The position numbers and the translations under genes are program-made. A model generated the notes under the pieces. The model was not told where the DNA came from. It searched no databases and was given only the letters and a program-made list of their open reading frames with translations. Positions 1 through 7,997 of a stretch of 64,000 nt of DNA are shown piece after piece (position 1 is the stretch's first letter; each line of letters begins with the position of its first letter). The DNA is from JAEUHO01 sp046350655 (GTDB lineage: Bacteria; Planctomycetota; PLA2; JAEUHO01). The stretch covers positions 496,001 through 560,000 of the forward strand of contig JAXMAB010000006.1 in assembly GCA_046350655.1 (NCBI GenBank). The letters run 5' to 3'.

Positions 1-838
1 CGACGCCGAGGGCCGACATCGTCTCGAGGACCGGGCTCGTGAGCGCGTCCGTGCGCGTCATGCGGCGGTCCTCGTCGTAGAGGCGGGCCGAGCGCGCCTC
101 GAAGCGGGCGACCTCGGCCGCCTCGCCGCCGAAGGCCTGGACCGTCCGCAGGCCGCCGAGCGCCTCGGCGGCGACCGACATCATGCCGCTGCGGGCCTCG
201 AGCACGCCGCGCGCGCGGCGCCGGATCTTGCGCGCGAGCAGCGCCGTGGTGCCGAACACGACCGGGAACACGAGCAGCGTGAGGAGCGTCAGCCGCGCGT
301 CGATCGCGACGGCGACGCCGACCATGCCGACCACCTTCACCGGCTCGCGGACGACCTTCGCCAGCGCCGCGCCGAGGCCCGCCGACAGGTAGTCCACGTC
401 GGTCGTGAAGCGCGTGATCGAGTCCTGGACCCCCCGCGCCTCGTAGAAGCCGACGGGCTGCTTCAGGGCGTGCGCGAACACCTCCTCGGCCACGTCGAGG
501 ACCGCGCGGCGCGTGAGCGCGGCGGTCCAGGCGTCCTGGAGGAAGCGCGCGAGGGCCTTGAGCGCGGTCAGCGCGACGCCCAGCGCGAGGAACGCGGCGA
601 GCAACGAGGCCTTGTCGCCGCCGGCGATGCGGCGCATCGCGTCGATGAGGCCCCGCGACCACGCGTCGATCGCGCCGTGGCCGGCGCTCTCCTCGCCGAA
701 GAGCACGCGGAAGAACGGCAGGCCGGTGGCGAACGTCGCCGTGTTCAGCACGCCGACGGCGAGGGCCGCCGCCAGGGCCGCGGCGAGGCGGCCGCGGTGC
801 CGCAGCACGTACCGGACGAGGCGGAGGTAGGGGGTCAC
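1..838 (-). CDS. ABC exporter, transmembrane domain (MsbA-like), truncated by window edge
   Basis: The visible 279 residues form the type-1 transmembrane domain of an ABC exporter; the nucleotide-binding domain lies off the left edge. Hydrophobic segments fall near residues 18-40, 70-95 and 145-170. The stretch RFTTDVDYLSAGL and the coupling-helix-like EALGGLRTVQAFGGE are typical of MsbA/lipid flippases, which move lipid A or other lipids across the inner membrane. The GTG start overlaps the stop of the upstream kinase gene by four bases (GTGA), which suggests translational coupling. The substrate is inferred from the neighbouring lipopolysaccharide genes; other lipid or drug exporters share this fold. 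Confidence 0.85.
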   Translation of the reverse strand, partial: MTPYLRLVRYVLRHRGRLAAALAAALAVGVLNTATFATGLPFFRVLFGEESAGHGAIDAWSRGLIDAMRRIAGGDKASLLAAFLALGVALTALKALARFLQDAWTAALTRRAVLDVAEEVFAHALKQPVGFYEARGVQDSITRFTTDVDYLSAGLGAALAKVVREPVKVVGMVGVAVAIDARLTLLTLLVFPVVFGTTALLARKIRRRARGVLEARSGMMSVAAEALGGLRTVQAFGGEAAEVARFEARSARLYDEDRRMTRTDALTSPVLETMSALGV

Positions 839-2439
839 CGCGGGCGCCCCGTGGGGCCGCGCTTGCGGGCCGACGCCCGCGCGACGAGCCGCGCCAGCGT
901 CGCCGTCGGCAGGCCCGGGCGCTCGAAGGCCGCGACGTAGCCGAGGAGCACGCGGTGGCGGTCGGCCCGCGAGACGACGGCGCCGACGGACGCGTCGAGG
1001 CGCGCGAGGTCGCGGGCGCGGCGGCGCCAGGGCACCGGACGCCGCGTCGCGCGCGCGCCGTCGAGGTCGACGACGGCGTACGCGACGCCGCGCGGGGTCT
1101 GCCAGGCGACGAGGTTGGGGGCCTTGAGGTCGCGGTGCACGACCTCGGCGTCGTGGAGGCGCCGCAGGAAGCGGCCGAGGCGGTGGAGCGCCGCGCGCCG
1201 CGCCGCGGGCGCGAGCGCGCCGAACGGCGCCGCCGCGCCCGGCGCGCCGACGACGGCGGCGTGGAGGTCGACCGCGGGCGCCGACCCGCCGGCCCGCGCG
1301 GCCACGTAGACGCCCGCGCCGCCGCCGTCCGCGGCCGCGAGCAGCGGCTCGGGGCACGCGACGCCGCGGATCCGCAGCGCGTACGCCCGGCGGAACGCGC
1401 GCACGGCGCGCGGCGTGCGGAACCGGTCGCGCCACGTGCCCGCGTACCGCTTCAGCACGACCTCGCGGCCCGCCGCGCCGTCGTCGCCGGGCGCCGGGAA
1501 CACGACGACGCGGCCGCCGGCCTTCAGCGGCCGCGCGCCGGGCGGGTCCGCGTCGAGCCAGGCCGCCGCGGCGGCCTTCCACGTCGCGTCGGTCGCGTCG
1601 AGGTTGCGCACGGCGCGCCCGCCCGACGGCGTGGGCGCGAACACCTCGAAGTGCCGGCCCGTCCGCGTGGGACGTCGCGCGCGCCCGCGCCGGTACGCGC
1701 GCGCGACGCGGCGCGCCTGCGCGGCGACGAGCGGGAACCACCGCCGCGCGGCCGCGCGGTCGCCGTGCTCGTACGCGACGAGCGCCGCGAGCGCCGCGCG
1801 CGCGTCGGGCGCGAGCCCGTGGGCCGCGGCCGCGAGCGCCGCGACGCGGCGGTGCGGCGGCAGCGGCGGCGCGAGGTCGCGTGTGCCCGGGTCGAGCAGC
1901 ACGGGCCCGCGGGGCGTCACGAGCAGGTTCCCGCGGTGGACGTCCGGGTCGGCCCAGCCCGCGTCGTGGGCGCGCCGCAGCAGCGCACCGACCTCGACCG
2001 CGACGGCCCGCCGCGCGCGCGACGCGAGGCCCGTCGCGAGCCGGTCGCCCAGGTCGACGCCGTCGGCGACCGCCTCGAGCACGAGCACGTCCCAGCCGAG
2101 GTCGGGCCGCACCGAGAAGCCGACGACGTCCGGGACGGCGACCCCCGCCGACGCGAGGCCCGCGAGCACGCGGGCCTCGGCCGCGCCGCGGGGACGGTGG
2201 CCCGAGCGCAGCCGCTCGCGCGCCGTCCGCAGGCGCCGCACCTTCACGAACGCCGCGAGCGGCCCGCCGGGGCCCGGGAGCGTCGCCGCCAGGGTGACGC
2301 GCATCGGGCGGTCCTTCACGAGCCGGCAGCCGCTCGGGATCCCGGCGCCCGCCACCACCCCGGCGGCGAGGGCCTCCGCGGCGGCGAGCGCGTCGGCGCC
2401 CCCGTCTCGGGACCAGCGGAAGGGCAGGGGGGCCGTCAC
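835..2439 (-). CDS. Tandem lipopolysaccharide-kinase-like protein (two WaaP/Kdo-kinase domains)
   Basis: This 534-residue protein contains two protein-kinase-like folds. The first has a catalytic-loop motif DPDVHRGNLLV near residues 163-173 followed by LLDPG; the second has VHRDLKAPNLV near 433-443 followed by VVDLDG. Kinases of the WaaP/KdkA/InaA group phosphorylate Kdo or heptose of the lipopolysaccharide core, and single-domain members are about 240-280 residues, so this is a fusion or duplication. It is translationally coupled to the ABC exporter and divergent from lptF, which supports an envelope role. The exact acceptor sugar cannot be read from sequence. The ATG at 2439 starts a plausible N-terminus. 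Confidence 0.75.
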   Translation of the reverse strand: MTAPLPFRWSRDGGADALAAAEALAAGVVAGAGIPSGCRLVKDRPMRVTLAATLPGPGGPLAAFVKVRRLRTARERLRSGHRPRGAAEARVLAGLASAGVAVPDVVGFSVRPDLGWDVLVLEAVADGVDLGDRLATGLASRARRAVAVEVGALLRRAHDAGWADPDVHRGNLLVTPRGPVLLDPGTRDLAPPLPPHRRVAALAAAAHGLAPDARAALAALVAYEHGDRAAARRWFPLVAAQARRVARAYRRGRARRPTRTGRHFEVFAPTPSGGRAVRNLDATDATWKAAAAAWLDADPPGARPLKAGGRVVVFPAPGDDGAAGREVVLKRYAGTWRDRFRTPRAVRAFRRAYALRIRGVACPEPLLAAADGGGAGVYVAARAGGSAPAVDLHAAVVGAPGAAAPFGALAPAARRAALHRLGRFLRRLHDAEVVHRDLKAPNLVAWQTPRGVAYAVVDLDGARATRRPVPWRRRARDLARLDASVGAVVSRADRHRVLLGYVAAFERPGLPTATLARLVARASARKRGPTGRPR

Positions 2440-2446
2440 GGCGGGC

Positions 2447-2452
2447 TATGGT
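2447..2452 (+). promoter_or_regulatory. -10-like box for lptFG
   Basis: TATGGT lies 54 bases before the lptF start, inside the 67-base gap between the divergent kinase gene and lptF. It is the only AT-containing hexamer there. No convincing -35 box is visible. Confidence 0.4.
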
Positions 2453-2506
2453 AGGCGCTCCCTGCCTCGCGGGCTCCTCCCCGCCGGCCCGGAGGGTCCC
2501 GCCCCG

Positions 2507-3637
2507 ATGCTGCGCGTGCAGCGCCTCATCCTGACCGAGCTCGTCGTGACCGTGGTGCTGACGCTGTTCGTCGTCACCACGGTGCTCTTCACGGCGCTGG
2601 CGCTCGGGACCATGAACCGGATGGAGGGCCTCGACTTCGGGATGATCCTGAAGCTCCTGCCGCCCCTGATCCCGATGGCGCTGACCTTCAGCCTCCCGTT
2701 CGGGTACCTGCTCGCGGTGGCCCTCGTCTACGGGCGGCTCGTCAGCGACCGCGAGCTCGTCGCCCTCCGCATCGCGGGGGTCCACCCGCGGGTCGCGGCG
2801 ATGCCGGCCCTCGCGCTCGGGGGCGTGCTGTCGCTCGGCGGCGTCTTCCTGACCGGGTGGGTCCTCCCCGACGGCGCGCTCGCGACGCTGGTCCGCAGCA
2901 GCGACATGGTCGAGCAGTTCTTCGGCCAGCTCGCCTCCCACAGCCGCGCGGTCGCGACGTCGAAGATGCGCCTCTCCTTCGACCGCTACGAGCCCGGCCA
3001 CGGCGGCGGGACCGGCGTCTTCCGCGACTTCGAGCTCGACATGCGCCTCGGCGAGGGCCGGCCGCTGAAGCTGATGGGGCAGGAGCTCCGCCTGTCCCAG
3101 GGGCCCGACGGCGAGCTGATGATCCACACGCCGCGCGCGTACGCGCTCTCGAGCGACGCCGGCCGCGGGTCCACGGTCGAGAGCATCGGCCCGCGGTCGA
3201 TGTCCGTCGGCTACCTCGAGGGCGTCGGCGCGGCGACGGACTTCAACGACGTGCTCGGCGCGGTCCGCGTCGAGGTGAAGGCCCAGGGCATGCCGTTGCC
3301 CGACCTCCTCTACCTGATGGCGCGCGGCGACACCCCGAAGGTGCCCTACCGGCGCTCCTCGACGGAGCTCCACGGGCGCCTCTCGACGGCGCTCCTGCCG
3401 TTCCTCTTCGCGATGGTCTCCGTCGGGATCGCGTTCCAGCTCTCGCCCCGCGTCCGCCGCCTCACGGGGTTCCTGCTCGCGTTCCTGCCGATCCTGCTGG
3501 TCCACCTGCCGCTCTGGGTGGCCGGCCGCTCCCTCTCGGACTCGGGGCGGGTCCCGGCGGCGATCGGGATGTGGGTCCCGGACGCGGTGCTCGCCGTGGC
3601 CGGGACGGTCCTGCTGCTCCGGGCCTACCGCCGATGA
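2507..3637 (+). CDS. lptF: LptF/LptG permease (first copy)
   Basis: A 376-residue inner-membrane permease of the YjgP/YjgQ family. With LptG and the ATPase LptB it extracts lipopolysaccharide from the inner membrane and feeds it to LptC/A. Three hydrophobic segments occur at the N-terminus (about 8-30, 45-75, 95-120), then a periplasmic beta-jellyroll region (about 125-285), then three C-terminal segments, as in the family. The ATG at 2507 is preceded by GGAGGGT eight bases upstream; longer in-frame extensions run through antisense sequence of the kinase gene and are not used. The stop overlaps the next start (ATGA). Confidence 0.9.
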   Translation: MLRVQRLILTELVVTVVLTLFVVTTVLFTALALGTMNRMEGLDFGMILKLLPPLIPMALTFSLPFGYLLAVALVYGRLVSDRELVALRIAGVHPRVAAMPALALGGVLSLGGVFLTGWVLPDGALATLVRSSDMVEQFFGQLASHSRAVATSKMRLSFDRYEPGHGGGTGVFRDFELDMRLGEGRPLKLMGQELRLSQGPDGELMIHTPRAYALSSDAGRGSTVESIGPRSMSVGYLEGVGAATDFNDVLGAVRVEVKAQGMPLPDLLYLMARGDTPKVPYRRSSTELHGRLSTALLPFLFAMVSVGIAFQLSPRVRRLTGFLLAFLPILLVHLPLWVAGRSLSDSGRVPAAIGMWVPDAVLAVAGTVLLLRAYRR

Positions 3638-4755
3638 TCTTCCGCCGCCACGACCGGTACTACGCCCGGCAGTACCTCGCCTCGCTCCTCGCGGCGCTCG
3701 CCTTCCTCTCCGTCCTCGTGATCGTGTTCGACATGGCGGACCGCCTCGACGACCTGCCGAAGGCCGCGCGGCAGATCGAGGCGGCCGGCCGCACCCGCGT
3801 CGGCGTGCTCGTCGAGTACTACGCGACGCTGCTCCCGTTCCTGTGGATGAAGCTCATCCCGTTCTCGGCGCTGATCGCCGCGGGGCTCGTCTTCACGTGG
3901 CTCGCGCGCGCGAACGAGCTCTCGCCCGTCGTCACGGCGGGCGTGCCGTCCGTGCGGCTCCTGGCCCCCGTGATCGGGGTCGGGGTGCTCCTCGTCGTCG
4001 CCATGACGGTGGCCCGCGAGACCGTCGTCCCGGACCTCGCCCGCCGCCACGACGACCTCCACCGCGTGTTCAAGCGCAGCGGGCGCGGCGACCGGCTCAC
4101 GGACGTGAAGCACCTCTTCGACCGCGACGGCGGGCGCGTGTCGATGTCCGCCTACCTCCCCGCGCAGCGCCGCATGGAGGCGGCCTGGGTCACCTTCCGG
4201 CGCCAGACGACGCCGAGCGGGCCCCGCGACGTCGTCCACTACTACCCCTTCCTCGACTGGGACGCGAACGCCGAGGCCTGGGTCGCGTCGAAGGGCGGCA
4301 CGCGGTGCGTGCTGTCGCCCGTCGACACCGGCGCCGACTCGACCGCGATCGCGCCCGGCACGACCGCGCCGGTCGCGATGCGGCCCTCCATGCTCGAGCT
4401 GACGCTGCGGCAGGGGACCGCGCTCGGGTTCTCCTCCGACGAGATCCGCGAGCTGGCGGACGGGTACCCCGAGAACCCGCGGTTCCGCCTGCTGCTCCAC
4501 CAGCAGTGGGCCGCGCCCGTGAGCACGCTCGTGCTCCTGCTGCTGGGCCTGCCGATGGTCTACCGCCTCGGGCGGTCCAACGTGTTCCGGTCGTTCGGCG
4601 CGACCTGCGGGCTCACCGCCGCGTACTTCCTCGCCGACGCGGTGCTGACCGACATGGGGGCGCGCGGCGCGCTCAACCCGGTGGTCGCCGCGTGGGCGGC
4701 GCACGTCGTGTTCGGCGCGCTCGGGGTCGTCCTCATGTCCACCGTGGACACCTGA
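3634..4755 (+). CDS. lptG: LptF/LptG permease (second copy)
   Basis: A 373-residue member of the same permease family, with the same pattern of three N-terminal membrane segments, a periplasmic beta-rich domain and three C-terminal segments. It opens MIFRRHDRYYARQYL, a basic cytoplasmic tip typical of LptG, and overlaps the first gene by four bases, so the two are made together as the usual LptF-LptG heterodimer. Which copy is F and which is G is inferred from gene order. No lptB, lptC or lptA is seen in the window. A short repeat element follows the stop. Confidence 0.88.
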   Translation: MIFRRHDRYYARQYLASLLAALAFLSVLVIVFDMADRLDDLPKAARQIEAAGRTRVGVLVEYYATLLPFLWMKLIPFSALIAAGLVFTWLARANELSPVVTAGVPSVRLLAPVIGVGVLLVVAMTVARETVVPDLARRHDDLHRVFKRSGRGDRLTDVKHLFDRDGGRVSMSAYLPAQRRMEAAWVTFRRQTTPSGPRDVVHYYPFLDWDANAEAWVASKGGTRCVLSPVDTGADSTAIAPGTTAPVAMRPSMLELTLRQGTALGFSSDEIRELADGYPENPRFRLLLHQQWAAPVSTLVLLLLGLPMVYRLGRSNVFRSFGATCGLTAAYFLADAVLTDMGARGALNPVVAAWAAHVVFGALGVVLMSTVDT

Positions 4756-4814
4756 CGGCGCGAGGGTCTCGACGGCCCCGCGCTCTCGACGGCCCCTCGT
4801 TCTCGGAGCGGCCA

Positions 4815-4833
4815 GCGGGCCTTGCGGTCCCGG
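4815..4833 (+). repeat. Dispersed intergenic repeat, family 1 (copy)
   Basis: GCGGGCCTTGCGGTCCCGG matches the 18-bp core GCGGGCCTCGCGGTCCCG with one change. It lies between the stop of lptG and the convergent end of the SecD-like gene, the usual setting of the family. Confidence 0.75.
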
Positions 4834-4863
4834 ACCCCGACGGATCCCCGGCGTCCCGCGGGC

Positions 4864-6087
4864 TTACGGGGGCGCGTCGACCGCGTGGTCGCGCGCCCAG
4901 GCCGCCGACGCCTTCGCCCACGCCGGGAAGCTCCCCGCCGCGACGCGGTCGAGCAAGCCCTTCGCCTTCGGGCCGAGGAGCGCCAGGACGCGGGAGAACC
5001 CGTTGTCGGGGGACGGGTCGGCGCCGTACCGCTCGGGGATCGGCAGCGCGCTGAACGGGAGCGGCATGCGCCCCGACGCGAGCACGAGGCCGAGGTCGTT
5101 GCCCCAGGCGACGGGGTCGGCGCCCTTCGGGGCCGGGCCGACGGGCACGCGGAGGATGCTGCCGTCGAACGCCGGGACGGGCGTCGTGGCGACGATCTCG
5201 CCGTCGAGGACGACCGCGGCCGTGAGGCCGGCGTTGCGCGCGCAGAAGCGCTTCACGGCCTCCTTGCGCTCCGGGCGGACCGCGAGGCCGAGCCGGACGC
5301 CGTCCTCGGCGACCGCGGCGGCGGCCTTCGCGACGATGCGCTCGTCCACGACGTCGTCGTCGGTGGCGGGCTCCTCGAGGAGCAGGTACGTCTCGGCGTC
5401 GCCGAGGGGGCGGTCGGCGCGCGGGGCGATGCGCCAGCGGCGCGTCGCGGGGACGTACGGGCCGTCGGCCTTGCGCGCCGCGGTGAAGCGGGCCAGCTCG
5501 TCCGCGCGGCGCTCGGCCCACGGCATCGGGTCGTCGTAGACGGCGCCGCGGAGCGCGTGGGGCGGGCGGGGGGCGGTCGGGTCGGGCGCGACGACGTGGA
5601 GCGCGAACGCGCCGCGGCGCACGAGCGCCGCCTGCATCCGCTCGACGTCCTTGCGCGGGTGCGGCCGCAGGCCGACGACGTCCACCTCGTAGCGCCTCGA
5701 GCTCTCGATGGAGACCGGCGCGAAGCCGAACGCGGCGATGCGGCGGTCGAGGATCGGGAAGTTCGCGGCGTTCGCGTCGCCCTGCGCCGGCATCGGCAGC
5801 CCGAGCCGCTGGGCGCCGAGCACGTCGTACAGCACCGTGAACGGCGCGGCGTCGGGCTCGGGCGGCGTCCGGCGGAGCTCGGTCTCGAGCGCGGCGAGGA
5901 CGCCGGCCTCGTCGCGGGCCGTGAGCTCGACCAGCGCGCCGATGGCCGACGTCACCTTCTGGGGGTCGGCGTCCCAGAGCGACGCCGCCCATTCCGCGGA
6001 CGTCTTCTGCTGGAAGCGGGGGGTCGGTTCGCCGCAGGCGGCGACCGTGAGGAGGAGGACCGTCGCGAGAACCGATCGGGAGGCCAT
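4864..6087 (-). CDS. Lipoprotein with SecD P1-head-like domain
   Basis: A 407-residue predicted lipoprotein: a short basic start, a hydrophobic stretch and a lipobox ending VAAC at about residue 18. The C-terminal part contains VVLDGEIVATTPV (about 287-299) followed by NDLGLVLASGRMPLPF, which closely resembles the head subdomain of SecD, where the chain reads along the lines of AIVLDGKVxSAP and ANDLAxxLxxGALP. None of the twelve SecDF membrane segments is present, so it is not a translocase subunit. A periplasmic role borrowed from SecD is inference. It is divergent from the RluA-family gene across only 21 bases. Confidence 0.65.
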   Translation of the reverse strand: MASRSVLATVLLLTVAACGEPTPRFQQKTSAEWAASLWDADPQKVTSAIGALVELTARDEAGVLAALETELRRTPPEPDAAPFTVLYDVLGAQRLGLPMPAQGDANAANFPILDRRIAAFGFAPVSIESSRRYEVDVVGLRPHPRKDVERMQAALVRRGAFALHVVAPDPTAPRPPHALRGAVYDDPMPWAERRADELARFTAARKADGPYVPATRRWRIAPRADRPLGDAETYLLLEEPATDDDVVDERIVAKAAAAVAEDGVRLGLAVRPERKEAVKRFCARNAGLTAAVVLDGEIVATTPVPAFDGSILRVPVGPAPKGADPVAWGNDLGLVLASGRMPLPFSALPIPERYGADPSPDNGFSRVLALLGPKAKGLLDRVAAGSFPAWAKASAAWARDHAVDAPP

Positions 6088-6094
6088 CGCCCGG

Positions 6095-6101
6095 TAGGAT
6101 A
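6095..6101. promoter_or_regulatory. Symmetric -10 element, possible bidirectional promoter
   Basis: TAGGATA reads as TAGGAT on the plus strand and TATCCT on the minus strand. Each hexamer ends exactly eight bases before the start codon on its own side (GTG 6109 and ATG 6087). Transcripts starting six to seven bases after the -10 would be leaderless in both directions. Confidence 0.5.
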
Positions 6102-6108
6102 CGCCCCC

Positions 6109-7164
6109 GTGCCCCGACTGGAACGTCAGTACCGGGATCTCTCCCTGCCCGTGGACGCCTTCACCTTCACGGTGAACCTCCCGGAGGTGGGGACACGCCT
6201 CGACCTCCTCCTCCGGGCCCACTTCCCGTGGAGGAGCCGCGAGCACTTCCAGAAGATGATCGACCGGGGCGAGGTGACCGTGAACGGGGCGGTCCGGAAG
6301 GCCTCCCTGCGCCTCGAGAAGGGCGACGAGGTGAAGGTCCGGATCCCGGTGGCCCCGGACGCGCCGGCCAAGGAGTCCGGGGAGGGGCTGGTGATCCTGT
6401 TCGAGGACGACGCGCTCGTCGCGATCGACAAGGCCGCCGGGGTGGTGGCCCACCCGGTCGGCAAGATCCGCCACGGGACGCTGATCAACCGGCTCCACGC
6501 CCGCTACCGCCGCACCGGGCCCGACGCAGACGGCCCCGACGTCGTCCCCCGGCTGGCGCACCGCCTCGACCGCGACACGAGCGGCGTCCTCCTCGTCGTG
6601 AAGGACCGCAAGCTCGACGCCGTGGTCACGAACGCCTTCTACCGGCGCCAGGTCCAGAAGACGTACTTCGCGGTCGTCGAGGGCGTGCCGGCCTCGCCGG
6701 ACGGGTTCGTGGACGCCCCGCTGGGCCCCGCCGACGAGGGCGAGACGAAGATGGAGATGGCGGTGCGCCCGGACGGGTACCCTTCCCGGACGCGCTGGCG
6801 GGTCGTGGAGGCGTTCCGCCGCCACGCGTTGCTCGAGGTCGAGCCGCTCACCGGACGCACCCACCAGATCCGCGTGCACCTCGCCCACCTCGGCCACCCC
6901 ATCCTCTGCGACCACCTCTACGGCGACCCTCGCCCGCTGCGCCGCAGCGACCTCGCGCCGCACCTCTCCGACGAGGAGGACGGCGTCGTGCTGCAGCGCC
7001 TCGCGCTGCACGCGCACCGTCTCGAGCTGGCCCACCCCGTGACGAAGGCCGCGCTGCGGATCGAGAGCCCGGTGCCCGACGACCTCGTCGGCGCGCTCGC
7101 GGCCCTGCGCGCCCTGTCGGCCGCCGGGCCTCGCGTGCCCACGGCCCGGGTCGGTGCCCCGTGA
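6109..7164 (+). CDS. RluA/RluD-family pseudouridine synthase
   Basis: A 351-residue enzyme that isomerises uridine to pseudouridine in RNA. An S4 RNA-binding domain covers about residues 20-80, then the catalytic domain carries RLAHRLDRDTSGVLLV near 147-162, in which the Asp of HRLDRDTSG is the nucleophile. The later motif GRTHQIRVHLAHLGHPI is also diagnostic. Target sites (23S rRNA as for RluD, or others) cannot be read from sequence. The GTG start follows the -10 box by eight bases; a later GTG is possible. The last 15 codons run through a copy-like stretch of the dispersed repeat. It overlaps the next gene by GTGA. Confidence 0.88.
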   Translation: MPRLERQYRDLSLPVDAFTFTVNLPEVGTRLDLLLRAHFPWRSREHFQKMIDRGEVTVNGAVRKASLRLEKGDEVKVRIPVAPDAPAKESGEGLVILFEDDALVAIDKAAGVVAHPVGKIRHGTLINRLHARYRRTGPDADGPDVVPRLAHRLDRDTSGVLLVVKDRKLDAVVTNAFYRRQVQKTYFAVVEGVPASPDGFVDAPLGPADEGETKMEMAVRPDGYPSRTRWRVVEAFRRHALLEVEPLTGRTHQIRVHLAHLGHPILCDHLYGDPRPLRRSDLAPHLSDEEDGVVLQRLALHAHRLELAHPVTKAALRIESPVPDDLVGALAALRALSAAGPRVPTARVGAP

Positions 7165-7997
7165 ACGTCCCGCTCCGCTTCACCGCCGCCGCGCGCGCGC
7201 GCCTGCGCGCCGCCGCCGAGCAGCGCGAGGGCGGGTTCGTGCTCGAGGGCCGCAAGCTCGTGCTCGACGCGCTCGCGCGGCCGGGGCTCGTCGCGCTCGA
7301 GCTCTGGCTCGCCGACGACCTGCCGCACGAGGTGCACGACGAGCTCGAGGCCGCCGCGCACGCGCGCGGCGTGCGCGTCGGGCGCGCGCCCGCGCGCGAG
7401 CTCGAGCGCACGAGCGACGTGGTGACGCCGCAGGGCGTGCTCGCGCTCGCGGCCGACCCCGCGCGGCCGCTGGCCGACCTGGTCGCCGCGCCCGGGACGC
7501 TCGTGTGGCTCGACGGCGTGCAGGATCCCGGGAACGTCGGCGCGGTGCTGCGGAGCGCGGCCGCGTTCGGGTTCGCGGGCGCGGTGGTCGGGGCGGGGTC
7601 GGCCGACCCCGTGGGACCGAAGGCCCTGCGCGCGTCGGCGGGCGCGTCCCTCTCGCTCCCGTTCGCGCGCGGCGCGGCGGCCGACGTCGTGGACGCGCTC
7701 GCGCGCGCCCGCCGGCCGGTGTGGCTGCTCGACGGCGCCGGCGCGTCGTTGTGGGCCGCCGACCGTCCGCCCGCGGGGCTGGTGCTCGCGGTGGGCAGCG
7801 AGGGCCGGGGCGCGTCGGAGGCCGCGCGGCGCGCCGCCACCGCGAGCGTCGCGGTGCCGATCGCGGCCGGCGTCGAGAGCCTCAACGCGGCCGTGGCGTT
7901 CGGGATCGCGGCGGCGCACGTCGCCCGCGCGGGCGGGTGGGCGCCGGCGGGCGGGGCCGCGCGGCCCGCGGCGCCGGCGCGCCGGGCGCGCCCGTGA
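7161..7997 (+). CDS. TrmH/SpoU-family RNA 2'-O-methyltransferase
   Basis: A 278-residue SPOUT methyltransferase that uses S-adenosylmethionine to methylate ribose in rRNA or tRNA. The three family motifs are present in order: NVGAVLRSAAAFG (about 125-137), VGSEGRGASE (about 211-220) and ESLNAAVAFGIA (about 238-249), which form the trefoil knot. An N-terminal substrate-binding domain precedes them. The GTG start overlaps the pseudouridine synthase stop, and its own stop overlaps rsgA, making a three-gene rRNA modification/maturation operon. The C-terminal 25 residues are low-complexity Ala/Gly/Pro/Arg. Confidence 0.88.
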   Translation: MNVPLRFTAAARARLRAAAEQREGGFVLEGRKLVLDALARPGLVALELWLADDLPHEVHDELEAAAHARGVRVGRAPARELERTSDVVTPQGVLALAADPARPLADLVAAPGTLVWLDGVQDPGNVGAVLRSAAAFGFAGAVVGAGSADPVGPKALRASAGASLSLPFARGAAADVVDALARARRPVWLLDGAGASLWAADRPPAGLVLAVGSEGRGASEAARRAATASVAVPIAAGVESLNAAVAFGIAAAHVARAGGWAPAGGAARPAAPARRARP

